A stretch of 52,587 nt of DNA, from positions 1-52,587 of the forward strand of contig NZ_JANHDJ010000010.1 of assembly GCF_024494645.1 (NCBI RefSeq), given 5' to 3'. The position numbers and the translations under genes were made by a program. Of this stretch, positions 43,437 to 50,440 are shown piece by piece. Within the stretch, counting starts at the first letter, position 1, and each line of letters begins with the position of its first letter. This DNA is from Halohasta litorea (GTDB lineage Archaea; Halobacteriota; Halobacteria; Halobacteriales; Haloferacaceae). Under the pieces are notes generated by a model that saw only the letters and a list, made by a program, of their open reading frames with translations, ran no database searches and was not told the origin of the DNA.

Positions 43437-43477
43437 CCGCCGACGAAGAGTGGCGGCGTGACCGAGTTCGTCACGCC
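43437..43477 (+). promoter_or_regulatory. promoter-associated hairpin, copy 10, plus overlapping second hairpin
   Basis: Five T (43432-43436) abut CCGCC (43437-43441), loop GACGAAGAGT, GGCGG (43452-43456). An overlapping 8-bp hairpin GGCGTGAC (43455-43462) / GTCACGCC (43470-43477) follows; the two are partly mutually exclusive. The ATG is at 43498. Confidence 0.65.
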
Positions 43478-43497
43478 GGACAGACCCAGACCAATCC

Positions 43498-44037
43498 ATG
43501 TCCGGACGAAATGAGACAAGCGAGACTGAAGAGATGGATCGAGACGAACACGAACGAGATGGATTAGCCGCCGATGGCGGCGTTGTTGCTGCCACCTCCA
43601 CGACCACGACTCCCGGAGGAGATTTGCAGCAGCCGTCGATTAGCGATGAAGACCACCAGGAAGACAGCCAACCCCGTACCGAGCGCGCTCGAACTGAGGA
43701 GATGGACGTCTCATTGCTCAGGAAAGGTGGTGTGTACGAGGTGCAGTCGGCGTCGGGGAACACCTACGAGGTCGACGTCGCGAGCAAGACGTGTACGTGT
43801 CCAGACTTCACGAAGCGCCGGCCGAGCGGTGGCTGTAAGCATCTACGGCGGGTCGACATCGAGATTCGGAGCGGAACCGCCCCACGTCCTGATGGACGGC
43901 TTCCGGCGACTGGAGACGTGACGGAGCAGCTTTCGGAGCGGATTCTCGAACTAGAGCAGGAAATCGACGAACGAGAAGCCCGGCGGAGGGAACTCGAAGC
44001 AACAGTAGCGGTTCTCGAAGAGCTCTCGATTCGATAA
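43498..44037 (+). CDS. SWIM zinc-finger protein with C-terminal coiled coil
   Basis: 179 residues. A flexible, acidic N-terminus (1-75) is followed by a SWIM domain: YEVDVASKTCTCPDFTKRRPSGGCKHLRRV (CxC...CxH, about 92-120). The C-terminal 45 residues are a coiled coil (LSERILELEQEIDEREARRRELEATVAVLEEL). SWIM proteins bind DNA or protein partners, often in recombination. It is under hairpin copy 10 and followed by an inverted repeat 9 bp after its stop. Confidence 0.82.
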   Translation: MSGRNETSETEEMDRDEHERDGLAADGGVVAATSTTTTPGGDLQQPSISDEDHQEDSQPRTERARTEEMDVSLLRKGGVYEVQSASGNTYEVDVASKTCTCPDFTKRRPSGGCKHLRRVDIEIRSGTAPRPDGRLPATGDVTEQLSERILELEQEIDEREARRRELEATVAVLEELSIR

Positions 44038-44046
44038 ATACCCAGG

Positions 44047-44087
44047 TTAACCAACAGCACTAAGATTCCAGTGCCAGTGTTGGTTAA
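44047..44087. repeat. 10-21-10 inverted repeat, copy 4
   Basis: TTAACCAACA (44047-44056) and TGTTGGTTAA (44078-44087), 21-base spacer with inner stem GCACT/AGTGC (44057-44061 and 44070-44074). Located between the SWIM gene stop (44037) and the next ATG (44101), only 13 bp from the latter. Confidence 0.75.
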
Positions 44088-44100
44088 CACGCCGTAATCC

Positions 44101-44424
44101 ATGTCTTTCTCGTCACCAACCCCACCGCAAGAAATCCCCGACGACGTCGTGGAGATGCTCAATGAGCAATCACCGGAGGTGCTCCAGCATATCGCCCAGT
44201 ACGCCGAGGGGCTCGCCGAACATCGCGAACGCGAAGCCCGACTAGCCGAACAGGACGAGGAAGAACAGATCGAGGAGCGACCGGAGGATCTTCCGGACGA
44301 CGTCCCCTCGAAGGCTACAATCACGATCAAGGAGATCAACGACAACCGCTACTACTACTGGCAGTGGCGGGAAGGCGAGAAGGTGCGCTCGCAGTACAAA
44401 GGACCGGTCAGTCCAGACGATTAG
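44101..44424 (+). CDS. plasmid-type hypothetical protein
   Basis: 107 residues. N-terminal helix with PQEIPDDVVEMLNEQSPEVL, then a charged helix HREREARLAEQDEEEQIEE, then a compact beta-rich tail KATITIKEINDNRYYYWQWR and SQYKGPV. The tail is conserved in haloarchaeal plasmid proteins and resembles small DNA-binding beta domains of recombinase-associated proteins; I do not assign a function. It is the last gene of the array. Confidence 0.62.
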   Translation: MSFSSPTPPQEIPDDVVEMLNEQSPEVLQHIAQYAEGLAEHREREARLAEQDEEEQIEERPEDLPDDVPSKATITIKEINDNRYYYWQWREGEKVRSQYKGPVSPDD

Positions 44425-44446
44425 CTAACTTGGTTCTCTCGAGAAC

Positions 44447-44515
44447 AACCCCCCTAATTCGAAGTGAGCTTGTTCACTTCTCAGAAGATTTGACACCCCT
44501 GATTCGGAATGAGCT
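44447..44515. repeat. origin-type iterons downstream of the second orc (2 copies)
   Basis: ACCCCCCTAATTCGAAGTGA at 44448-44467 and ACACCCCTGATTCGGAATGA at 44493-44512, both followed by GCT. They match the iterons at 45989-46755. Their presence at the 3' side of the orc gene means the gene is bracketed by iterons. Confidence 0.75.
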
Positions 44516-44559
44516 TCAGCAGAAGGGTTCTAGGTAGAATGAACCCTCATGATGCTTAA

Positions 44560-45954
44560 TCAAATCTCGTAGGTGCCGTTGTGAAGTTCTGAAAGCCGTT
44601 CATCACTCTCTACAACTGCCTTCATCACTACATCTTTGTCCTTGATAAGCTGGTGTTCCAGGTAGACACCCTGTTTGTGTCCGCCACCGACCTGATGTGA
44701 CTCAGAAATCCCCATTAGCGCGAGCGTGCTGAGAATTTGGCTCACTCGATCATATGAGAGAGGATCAGCACCGACGTCGCCACAGGTCGTCTCGTATTGA
44801 CTGTAGATACCAGAGGTGCGGAAGCGGCGATTATTCGAGCCAGTCAAGCGACCGAGAGTGTAGAGAACGAGTTTAGACTGGGGTGAGGTGCTCTCGATCG
44901 TCTCCTTGACTCGATTGACCTCTGCTCGCTTGACTGCTTTGTCGACATGTTCTGGACTAACGACCTCTGCATCGGCGTCGTCAGCGATATCACCAGCAAT
45001 CCGCAAAACATCGACTGCCTTTCTCGCATCACCGTGTTCATCCGCCGACCGGTCGGCAGTCTCGGTTATGACGCCGTCTTGAACGACACCATCATGGAAC
45101 GCGTCTCGTCGATACTCCAGGATCTGTTCGATCTGATCGCTTTGGTATGGTTCAAAGACGAAGTCCGTTGTCCGCATCGAACTCTGAACGCGTGCGTTGA
45201 GTTTTTGTCCAAAATCGATGTCGTTGCTGATAGCAATGATTCCGATATAGGCGTCGGTGTGACCAGCTTCTCGAGCCCGCGAGAGTTCATGGAGGAGGCC
45301 CTCAGCGTTATCAACCATGTCGATTTCGTCAAGGATGACAATGAGCCCATCGTAGTACTCGTCGATGATGTCGTAGGCGTAATCGTAGTACTCGGCGGAA
45401 CCTAAACCGATACGAGGGATATCTATATCAGAATCAGATTTGTCGCTTAGCGCACGAGCGATTGTTCGGGCTACTCGTGTTTCGGTATTATTCTTCTTGC
45501 ACTCAACGTAGACGCTAGCAGCGGGAACGTTACGTGCCGTGGCAGTATCAACGAGACGGTCGGACACGTGTCGGCTGACAAGTGATTTTCCAGTTCCGGT
45601 TTCCCCATAAATGACGACGTGGTTTGGTTGTGATTCGTGAATGAGATGTCGGATTTCTCCAGCAACCGATTGGATTTCCGTGTCACGACCGACGATGCGA
45701 TCAGGGCCAGGAACTGTTCCAATTGAGAGTAAATCCCGATCTGCCCAGATATGAGTTGAAGAACCGTCTTCATCGCCCTCCCGAACGAACAACGGGTCAT
45801 TTGCCGGATCGTTCGAGTCTTGTCGTTGGATTTCCTCCGAGGTCGACGAGATTTCAGAAGCAGAACTGCCCTCCCTGTTTGTATCGAAATCATCCAGCTG
45901 TTGGTCCGCGATAGACGAGTCACCTCCACCATCTGGTTCCTCGTTGTCTGTCAT
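44560..45954 (-). CDS. orc: Orc1/Cdc6 replication initiator (second copy)
   Basis: 464 residues. A long acidic N-terminal extension (1-70) precedes the AAA+ core: GRDTEIQSVAGEIRHL, Walker A VIYGETGTGKSLVSRHV (about 115), Walker B GLIVILDEIDMVDN (about 210), sensor 1 IAISNDIDF and sensor 2 EHGDARKAVDVLRIAG. The C-terminal winged helix runs from SPQSKLVLYTLGRL to the end. It should recognise the iterons on both sides. One iteron (45989-46010) lies 35 bp upstream of the ATG, so the initiator probably represses itself. Confidence 0.92.
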   Translation of the reverse strand: MTDNEEPDGGGDSSIADQQLDDFDTNREGSSASEISSTSEEIQRQDSNDPANDPLFVREGDEDGSSTHIWADRDLLSIGTVPGPDRIVGRDTEIQSVAGEIRHLIHESQPNHVVIYGETGTGKSLVSRHVSDRLVDTATARNVPAASVYVECKKNNTETRVARTIARALSDKSDSDIDIPRIGLGSAEYYDYAYDIIDEYYDGLIVILDEIDMVDNAEGLLHELSRAREAGHTDAYIGIIAISNDIDFGQKLNARVQSSMRTTDFVFEPYQSDQIEQILEYRRDAFHDGVVQDGVITETADRSADEHGDARKAVDVLRIAGDIADDADAEVVSPEHVDKAVKRAEVNRVKETIESTSPQSKLVLYTLGRLTGSNNRRFRTSGIYSQYETTCGDVGADPLSYDRVSQILSTLALMGISESHQVGGGHKQGVYLEHQLIKDKDVVMKAVVESDERLSELHNGTYEI

Positions 45955-45988
45955 AGATTCATCCTGGGAAGGAACCTACTTAGTCGTT

Positions 45989-46755
45989 ACCCCCCTGGTT
46001 CGGAATGAGATTCGTTGGATATCGGTGCTAAACAGCGGAAGATCGATAGGTGGCACCGCCATACCCGATGATACCCGATTCAGAGTGAGGTGTCGTTCAA
46101 ATCTGCGTCTCCTGATGACCTCACCCTCCTAATTCGGAGTGAGCTATTTCCTAGAACGAGAGGATTGCCAGCAGCTCAAATGATCAGCGGGTTCAGATCA
46201 ACCCCCCTCGTTCGGAATGAGGTAGTACGAGTTGGTCCATCAGCCAAGAATCGGGAATGCTAAAGAGACCCCCCTGATTCGGAGTGAGCTGTTCCCCGAA
46301 CTAATGGACGATATTGATGCCAGCTTAAACAGGATGGATGGAGATTGGAGTTGGAGGGACACACCCCCCTGATTCGGAATGAGATCCCGTAAGACTGACC
46401 GTATGGGCGCGATCTTCCATCAATCAACTAGGCGGTTCTTAACTAGGACGAGCCATTCTCTCCAAACCGCAAGATAGCGTAGACTTCGAAGGATCACTTG
46501 TCTAGTTACTACCCTAGCTTTATTACCTAGTTACGCTAAGAGCCCACTAAGTAGAATACGGCACTAGTTAGAAGTATTCGTGAATACGCCTAACACTGGA
46601 AGTACAGCTATTCTATCCTTTGAATCGAAGCAGTAGACCATACGTCGAGGGCGTATACCCAACGAATCCATTACTGCAACCTTCTCATCGGGTGGAAACT
46701 CAGCTTCTAATCAGGTGGTATGGAGGGTATAATCTCATTCCGAACGAGGGGGGTG
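45989..46755. other. replication origin: iterons flanking an AT-rich stretch
   Basis: Iterons with consensus ACCCCCCTGATTCGGAATGA then G: at 45989-46010, 46123-46145, 46201-46222, 46268-46290 and 46363-46385 in direct orientation, a degenerate one at 46071-46091, and one inverted at 46732-46755. Between the last direct copy and the inverted copy lies an AT-rich stretch with CTAGTTAC twice and CTAGTTAG (about 46502-46575), a plausible unwinding element. Inverted ORB-type repeats around an AT-rich region next to orc are the standard haloarchaeal origin design. Confidence 0.82.
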
Positions 46756-46790
46756 TGTGGTTCCAGCTGTATCTTGTTGCAACCGCAGGG

Positions 46791-48935
46791 TCAGAACGAG
46801 GTGATCTTAGTCGTTCGTGTCTTTGCTAACCTTCGTCGGATATCCGACCGATCCCATCCCAAGGGTGAGATAATACTCTCGACAGCTCGGACCAGCTGCG
46901 TCTCATAGTACGATGGATCATACTGGTCCGTCTCTTCGTGAGCAAGGGCGACACGTTCTCGTGATGCCTTCTCGTCGTCGACGACCACGTACTCGACATC
47001 TTGACCGGGATGGACAGCGAGATCCTGGTCCCGAGCACGCTCGAGTGCCGCCACGTTCTGGGTGTACTGCGTGTACGCCTCGACAGGCTTGGAAACACGG
47101 TTCCGTTCGACGAGTCGGTCGGAATCGACATCGCCAGCGTGAAGCTCCGAAATCGCCCGTTCCAAGCGATTAATTACCACATCCGGAGATTGCGTTTGAC
47201 CGAGAATCTCGAGACAGTCGCGCTGGACGTCTTCGATGAATCCGGGCGTCGATCGTTGCCGGGCTTCGATGCCGCGTATCTTGAACTCGTCCTTGCCCGC
47301 AACCTTCCCGAAATATTTCGTCAGCGCGCCGGCGTCGCTCTCGCGCTGTGGCACGAACGCTACCCACTCGTACTCGGCTTCATATTCGAGACGGATATCG
47401 ACGGTGTCCGTAATCTCGGCGGCCAACGTCTCCAGTGATCCTCGTTCGTCGTCGCTGACGTCCGGGTCGGGCGTCACCCAGATCGAGTCGACGATCCCGT
47501 GAACGACGCGCCATCCGCCCGCTTCCAACCGCTGTTTCGCGATGAGCAGGATCTCCCGAGCGAACGCGTTAATTGCTTCGTGGCACTCGATTCGGCCGAA
47601 TTTCGCGTTACTGAATCCCTGATACCCAAAGCACGCGACGAGAATCCACTTTAGCGCGGCCGACCGCCCCTCGAGTTCGTCGAGACAGTCTTGGTCGGGG
47701 TTCTCCCGCTGTTCTTCGCGACGGATTGCGGTCTTGATCTCGTCGCGCGCATCGATGATTGGTTGGAGGACGTCGACGAGGTAGCCGCGGTCGTCACAGA
47801 TCGCGTAGCCGAGGCCGGGCACATCGTCGCGGTCGCTGTGGCAGTCACACCGGATGACATCGGGCGAGACGTTCCGCGTGCAGATGATATTCGGATAGAG
47901 ACTCGAAAAGTCGAGTTCGTGGACGTCCTCGTGGAGGCCGACTTCGGGCGCGAAGATGAAGCCACCGCGGTCAGCGTCGTGAAGCGTGGTCATCGGCTTG
48001 TAGAACTCGTGTCGCCAGGAGTTCCATGGCGTCAGCACACCGCGCTTGTGTGCTTCACAGATCTGGATGGCAGTGAGGACGTTCCCAATCGACGCCCACG
48101 CGAGTTCCTGGATTGGCTTTTTCGACCGAGTGACGAGGTCGAGGATGCCGTCGAGGTTCGTCTCACCGAAGAAGAACGCGTTCGACTCATCGATGATAGC
48201 CCGTCCCGGCACGTTGTAGCGGGCAGGGGAGTGTCCCACCCGGCCGTAACTCGAATACGTCGACCGACCGGCGAGCTGCTGGTAGTCGACGTTGGGCCAC
48301 CGACTCAGCGTGAAGCCGTCGACGCCGGCGTCGCGAGCCATCGCGTAGAGCGTCGGGATGATCTCGCTCGTCGAGCACACAAGGACATCCGGGTCGCGTA
48401 CGTCGAGCGCGTCCTGCACAGCAGCGAGGAGTTCCTCCGGCGGGCCCGTGACGGTCTCGCCGTCGACGCCGAGTTCGGTGTAGGTTTTACTGTTCGTCTC
48501 GGTCACCGGGATACTGAGGTGGAGCGTCGACAGCTCGTTCGCCGGCGTCGGATTGACGTTGTTCTCCAGACAGTAGCGGAACTCCCGCGAGAAGTCTACG
48601 TTGAAACAGGCGATATCGCCGATGGGGTATTCGGAGAGTTGGCGCGTCTGGCGGGCGAGCGCCGTCACCCGGTCGATGTGTGAAACGTCGACGGCAAGGA
48701 CCCGCTCCAGGTCACGACGAAATCCAGGGTGTCGGTCGACGTACTCGGTCGCGACGACGTCCGGATGGCGCTCGTAGAACGCCTGAAGTCCAGAGAGATC
48801 GACGTCAGTCTCTGGCGAGCGAGCGGCGACATGGAACCGCGGTGTGTAGTCCCGGCGCTCAGTGGCCACGGCGCCGTCGGTCGTCGCTTCCCATTCGAGG
48901 ACGCGGTCGTCGAGGAAGTCGATTTTGAACGGCAT
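46791..48935 (-). CDS. family B DNA polymerase, plasmid type, with altered motifs
   Basis: 714 residues. Polymerase motif A is ELDFSSLYPNII (about 345), intact. Motif B is ALKWILVACFGYQGFSNAKF (about 430), lacking the usual Asn-Ser. Motif C is VVHGIVDSIWV (about 480), where the canonical Tyr-Gly-Asp-Thr-Asp-Ser becomes His-Gly-Ile-Val-Asp-Ser, so only one Asp remains. The N-terminal exonuclease-like region lacks the expected acidic residues (LVCSTSEIIPTLYAM in place of the usual Asn/Asp box). This may be a plasmid-specific repair or replication polymerase, or an inactive paralogue. It is the last gene of a three-gene operon. Confidence 0.87.
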   Translation of the reverse strand: MPFKIDFLDDRVLEWEATTDGAVATERRDYTPRFHVAARSPETDVDLSGLQAFYERHPDVVATEYVDRHPGFRRDLERVLAVDVSHIDRVTALARQTRQLSEYPIGDIACFNVDFSREFRYCLENNVNPTPANELSTLHLSIPVTETNSKTYTELGVDGETVTGPPEELLAAVQDALDVRDPDVLVCSTSEIIPTLYAMARDAGVDGFTLSRWPNVDYQQLAGRSTYSSYGRVGHSPARYNVPGRAIIDESNAFFFGETNLDGILDLVTRSKKPIQELAWASIGNVLTAIQICEAHKRGVLTPWNSWRHEFYKPMTTLHDADRGGFIFAPEVGLHEDVHELDFSSLYPNIICTRNVSPDVIRCDCHSDRDDVPGLGYAICDDRGYLVDVLQPIIDARDEIKTAIRREEQRENPDQDCLDELEGRSAALKWILVACFGYQGFSNAKFGRIECHEAINAFAREILLIAKQRLEAGGWRVVHGIVDSIWVTPDPDVSDDERGSLETLAAEITDTVDIRLEYEAEYEWVAFVPQRESDAGALTKYFGKVAGKDEFKIRGIEARQRSTPGFIEDVQRDCLEILGQTQSPDVVINRLERAISELHAGDVDSDRLVERNRVSKPVEAYTQYTQNVAALERARDQDLAVHPGQDVEYVVVDDEKASRERVALAHEETDQYDPSYYETQLVRAVESIISPLGWDRSDIRRRLAKTRTTKITSF

Positions 48936-48940
48936 CGGTA

Positions 48941-49258
48941 TCAGTCGTCAGCTGGCTGTGGCTTGTCGTCCATTTCGTCGTGCTGCTTTCGTAGCGCCTC
49001 GATTGCATCCTCGATATCGTCGAGGCGCTCGTCATGTGCGTCGAGGCGTGACTCCTGTTCGAGATCGACGCTGAGAAGCGACGGAAGCATGGGGTTCTGG
49101 TGGTTCAACAATCCGCTCGCGTCGGCGTGCTCGCGGGCGTACGTGAACAGCTGGTCGAACCGAGGTTGGTCGCGGCGCCGGAGCGCACGGCGATACTCTC
49201 CCCACCGCTCTTCGATAGCGCGAAGCGCATCCCGGAACGTCGGATTCGTCCGCCCCAC
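48941..49258 (-). CDS. small conserved haloarchaeal protein (DUF8156-like)
   Basis: 105 residues: VGRTNPTFRDALRAIEERWGEYRRALRRRDQPRFDQLF, then ADASGLLNHQNPMLPSLLSV and a coiled-coil tail. It resembles a family I recall as DUF8156, usually found beside plasmid DNA polymerase B. GTG 49258 is chosen because GGAGGT lies 8 bases upstream, inside the end of the previous gene. It has 2-bp and 5-bp gaps to its neighbours, so it is clearly co-translated. Helical and basic in the first half; it may be a polymerase accessory factor. Confidence 0.75.
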   Translation of the reverse strand: MGRTNPTFRDALRAIEERWGEYRRALRRRDQPRFDQLFTYAREHADASGLLNHQNPMLPSLLSVDLEQESRLDAHDERLDDIEDAIEALRKQHDEMDDKPQPADD

Positions 49259-49260
49259 CG

Positions 49261-50229
49261 TCACCGACCTCCTGTGTTGGCCCACGCGTCAAGTAGTGGG
49301 TTCGTGGTGAGTGTCATACTCGTGCCGTCGGCCATGACGCCGGTCCCGATATCGGTAGTTCCGCCGGAATCTCCTGGGGTAGGGGGTGACGCCGGCTGGA
49401 GGCCCACCTGGTCGGCACGGGCAGTGAGCATCTTCCGCCAGTACGCGAATGTGGTCTGGTAGTACGCGCCGCCGTCGACGGGATAGACGAGCGTCTCGAA
49501 CTCGTCGCCAACGAAACGTGGCCCCATCCGCGTCTGTTCACACTCCAGATGATGATCGGCGGTCGTTTCGATCGGCGCCGTGAACTCGTTGGCAGTCGTG
49601 CGCGTGACGAGGACGGGGACATCGTAGCCCCGTGCATAGGTACTGAGACGAGCGAGAGCTCGCGCCTGGAGCGTCTGCGCGTGTTCTTCCCCCAGGGTAT
49701 CGTCGTCCCAGTACTGGGCATCGAGCGCCGGGACAACGATGAGCGACGGCGTGTGTGGCGAGGTCTCCTGCTCGTGGCTCTGCCGTTCTCGGTGCGTTGC
49801 TACAGCGTCCGCGGCCGTGGCTTGCTGGACGTGCTGGTTGACGGCGTCGGGCAGGTCACAGAGCGCGCCGTAGTGCTGGTAGGCGGTGAAGCCGCGGGCG
49901 ACGTGAATCCGGTCGAGTAAGCGCTGGCTGGGCGTGAGGCGGGCGAGTGAGGTGGTTGTCGCGTGGCCGTGGGCGTCGATCCAGAAGGCCGGTCCGTCGC
50001 TCAGCAGGAGGTGGTCGAGCACAAGCGACTGGAGAATGGGGACGCCACGCCCTCCCTCGATATCGAGGAGCGTGATGCCGTTATCGAGTGAGGGAAACAA
50101 GAACTCGTCAGGCGGCTGGTCGGCCGTCCCGGTGAGTGACTGCTGATTGCGGTCTGCGCCACGCGTCGGCTGGTTCACCGCCAGCTCGCTCTTCGTTGAT
50201 CGCGACCTCGATGGAGATCCCTCGGACAT
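49261..50229 (-). CDS. RecA/RadA-fold protein with degenerate ATP site
   Basis: 322 residues. After a flexible N-terminus comes FLFPSLDNGITLLDIEGGRG and VPILQSLVLDHLLLSDGPAFWIDAHGHA, laid out like the RadA/KaiC core, but the Walker A Gly-Lys-Ser/Thr is missing. The Walker B position reads SLIVVPALDAQYW, and the region ARLSTYARGYDVPVLVTRTTANEF matches the strand-4/L2 part of RecA-like folds. The C-terminus is Gly/Thr-rich. It is first in the operon with the small protein and the polymerase. It may be a non-catalytic recombination mediator. Confidence 0.7.
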   Translation of the reverse strand: MSEGSPSRSRSTKSELAVNQPTRGADRNQQSLTGTADQPPDEFLFPSLDNGITLLDIEGGRGVPILQSLVLDHLLLSDGPAFWIDAHGHATTTSLARLTPSQRLLDRIHVARGFTAYQHYGALCDLPDAVNQHVQQATAADAVATHRERQSHEQETSPHTPSLIVVPALDAQYWDDDTLGEEHAQTLQARALARLSTYARGYDVPVLVTRTTANEFTAPIETTADHHLECEQTRMGPRFVGDEFETLVYPVDGGAYYQTTFAYWRKMLTARADQVGLQPASPPTPGDSGGTTDIGTGVMADGTSMTLTTNPLLDAWANTGGR

Positions 50230-50410
50230 ATCTCACTAGACGGAGAAGTGTCCGATAAGGCGTGGCGTGTCGTTTCCACGTTTCATAGAACGATAGAGCT
50301 GGTAGTCTAAACGGCGTGCAGTATTCGGGTTATAGTTCTCTGAACCCACGTTTCCGGGTTGTTTCAAGAATACGCTGGCTGACGGGGCGGAAAAGGGTCA
50401 ACCACACAGA

Positions 50411-50417
50411 TTTATAA
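50411..50417 (+). promoter_or_regulatory. TATA box of the DUF262 gene
   Basis: TTTATAA, 24-30 bp before the ATG at 50441, as expected for leaderless haloarchaeal transcription. Confidence 0.65.
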
Positions 50418-50440
50418 CTCGACTGCGAATGTGATTCTCT

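Noticed and set aside
38667-44087. 10-21-10 palindromes as integron attC-like cassette sites
   Set aside because: The arms do not fit the RYYYAAC/GTTRRRY core pattern, there is no IntI-type integrase, and only four copies exist at uneven spacing with many genes lacking them.
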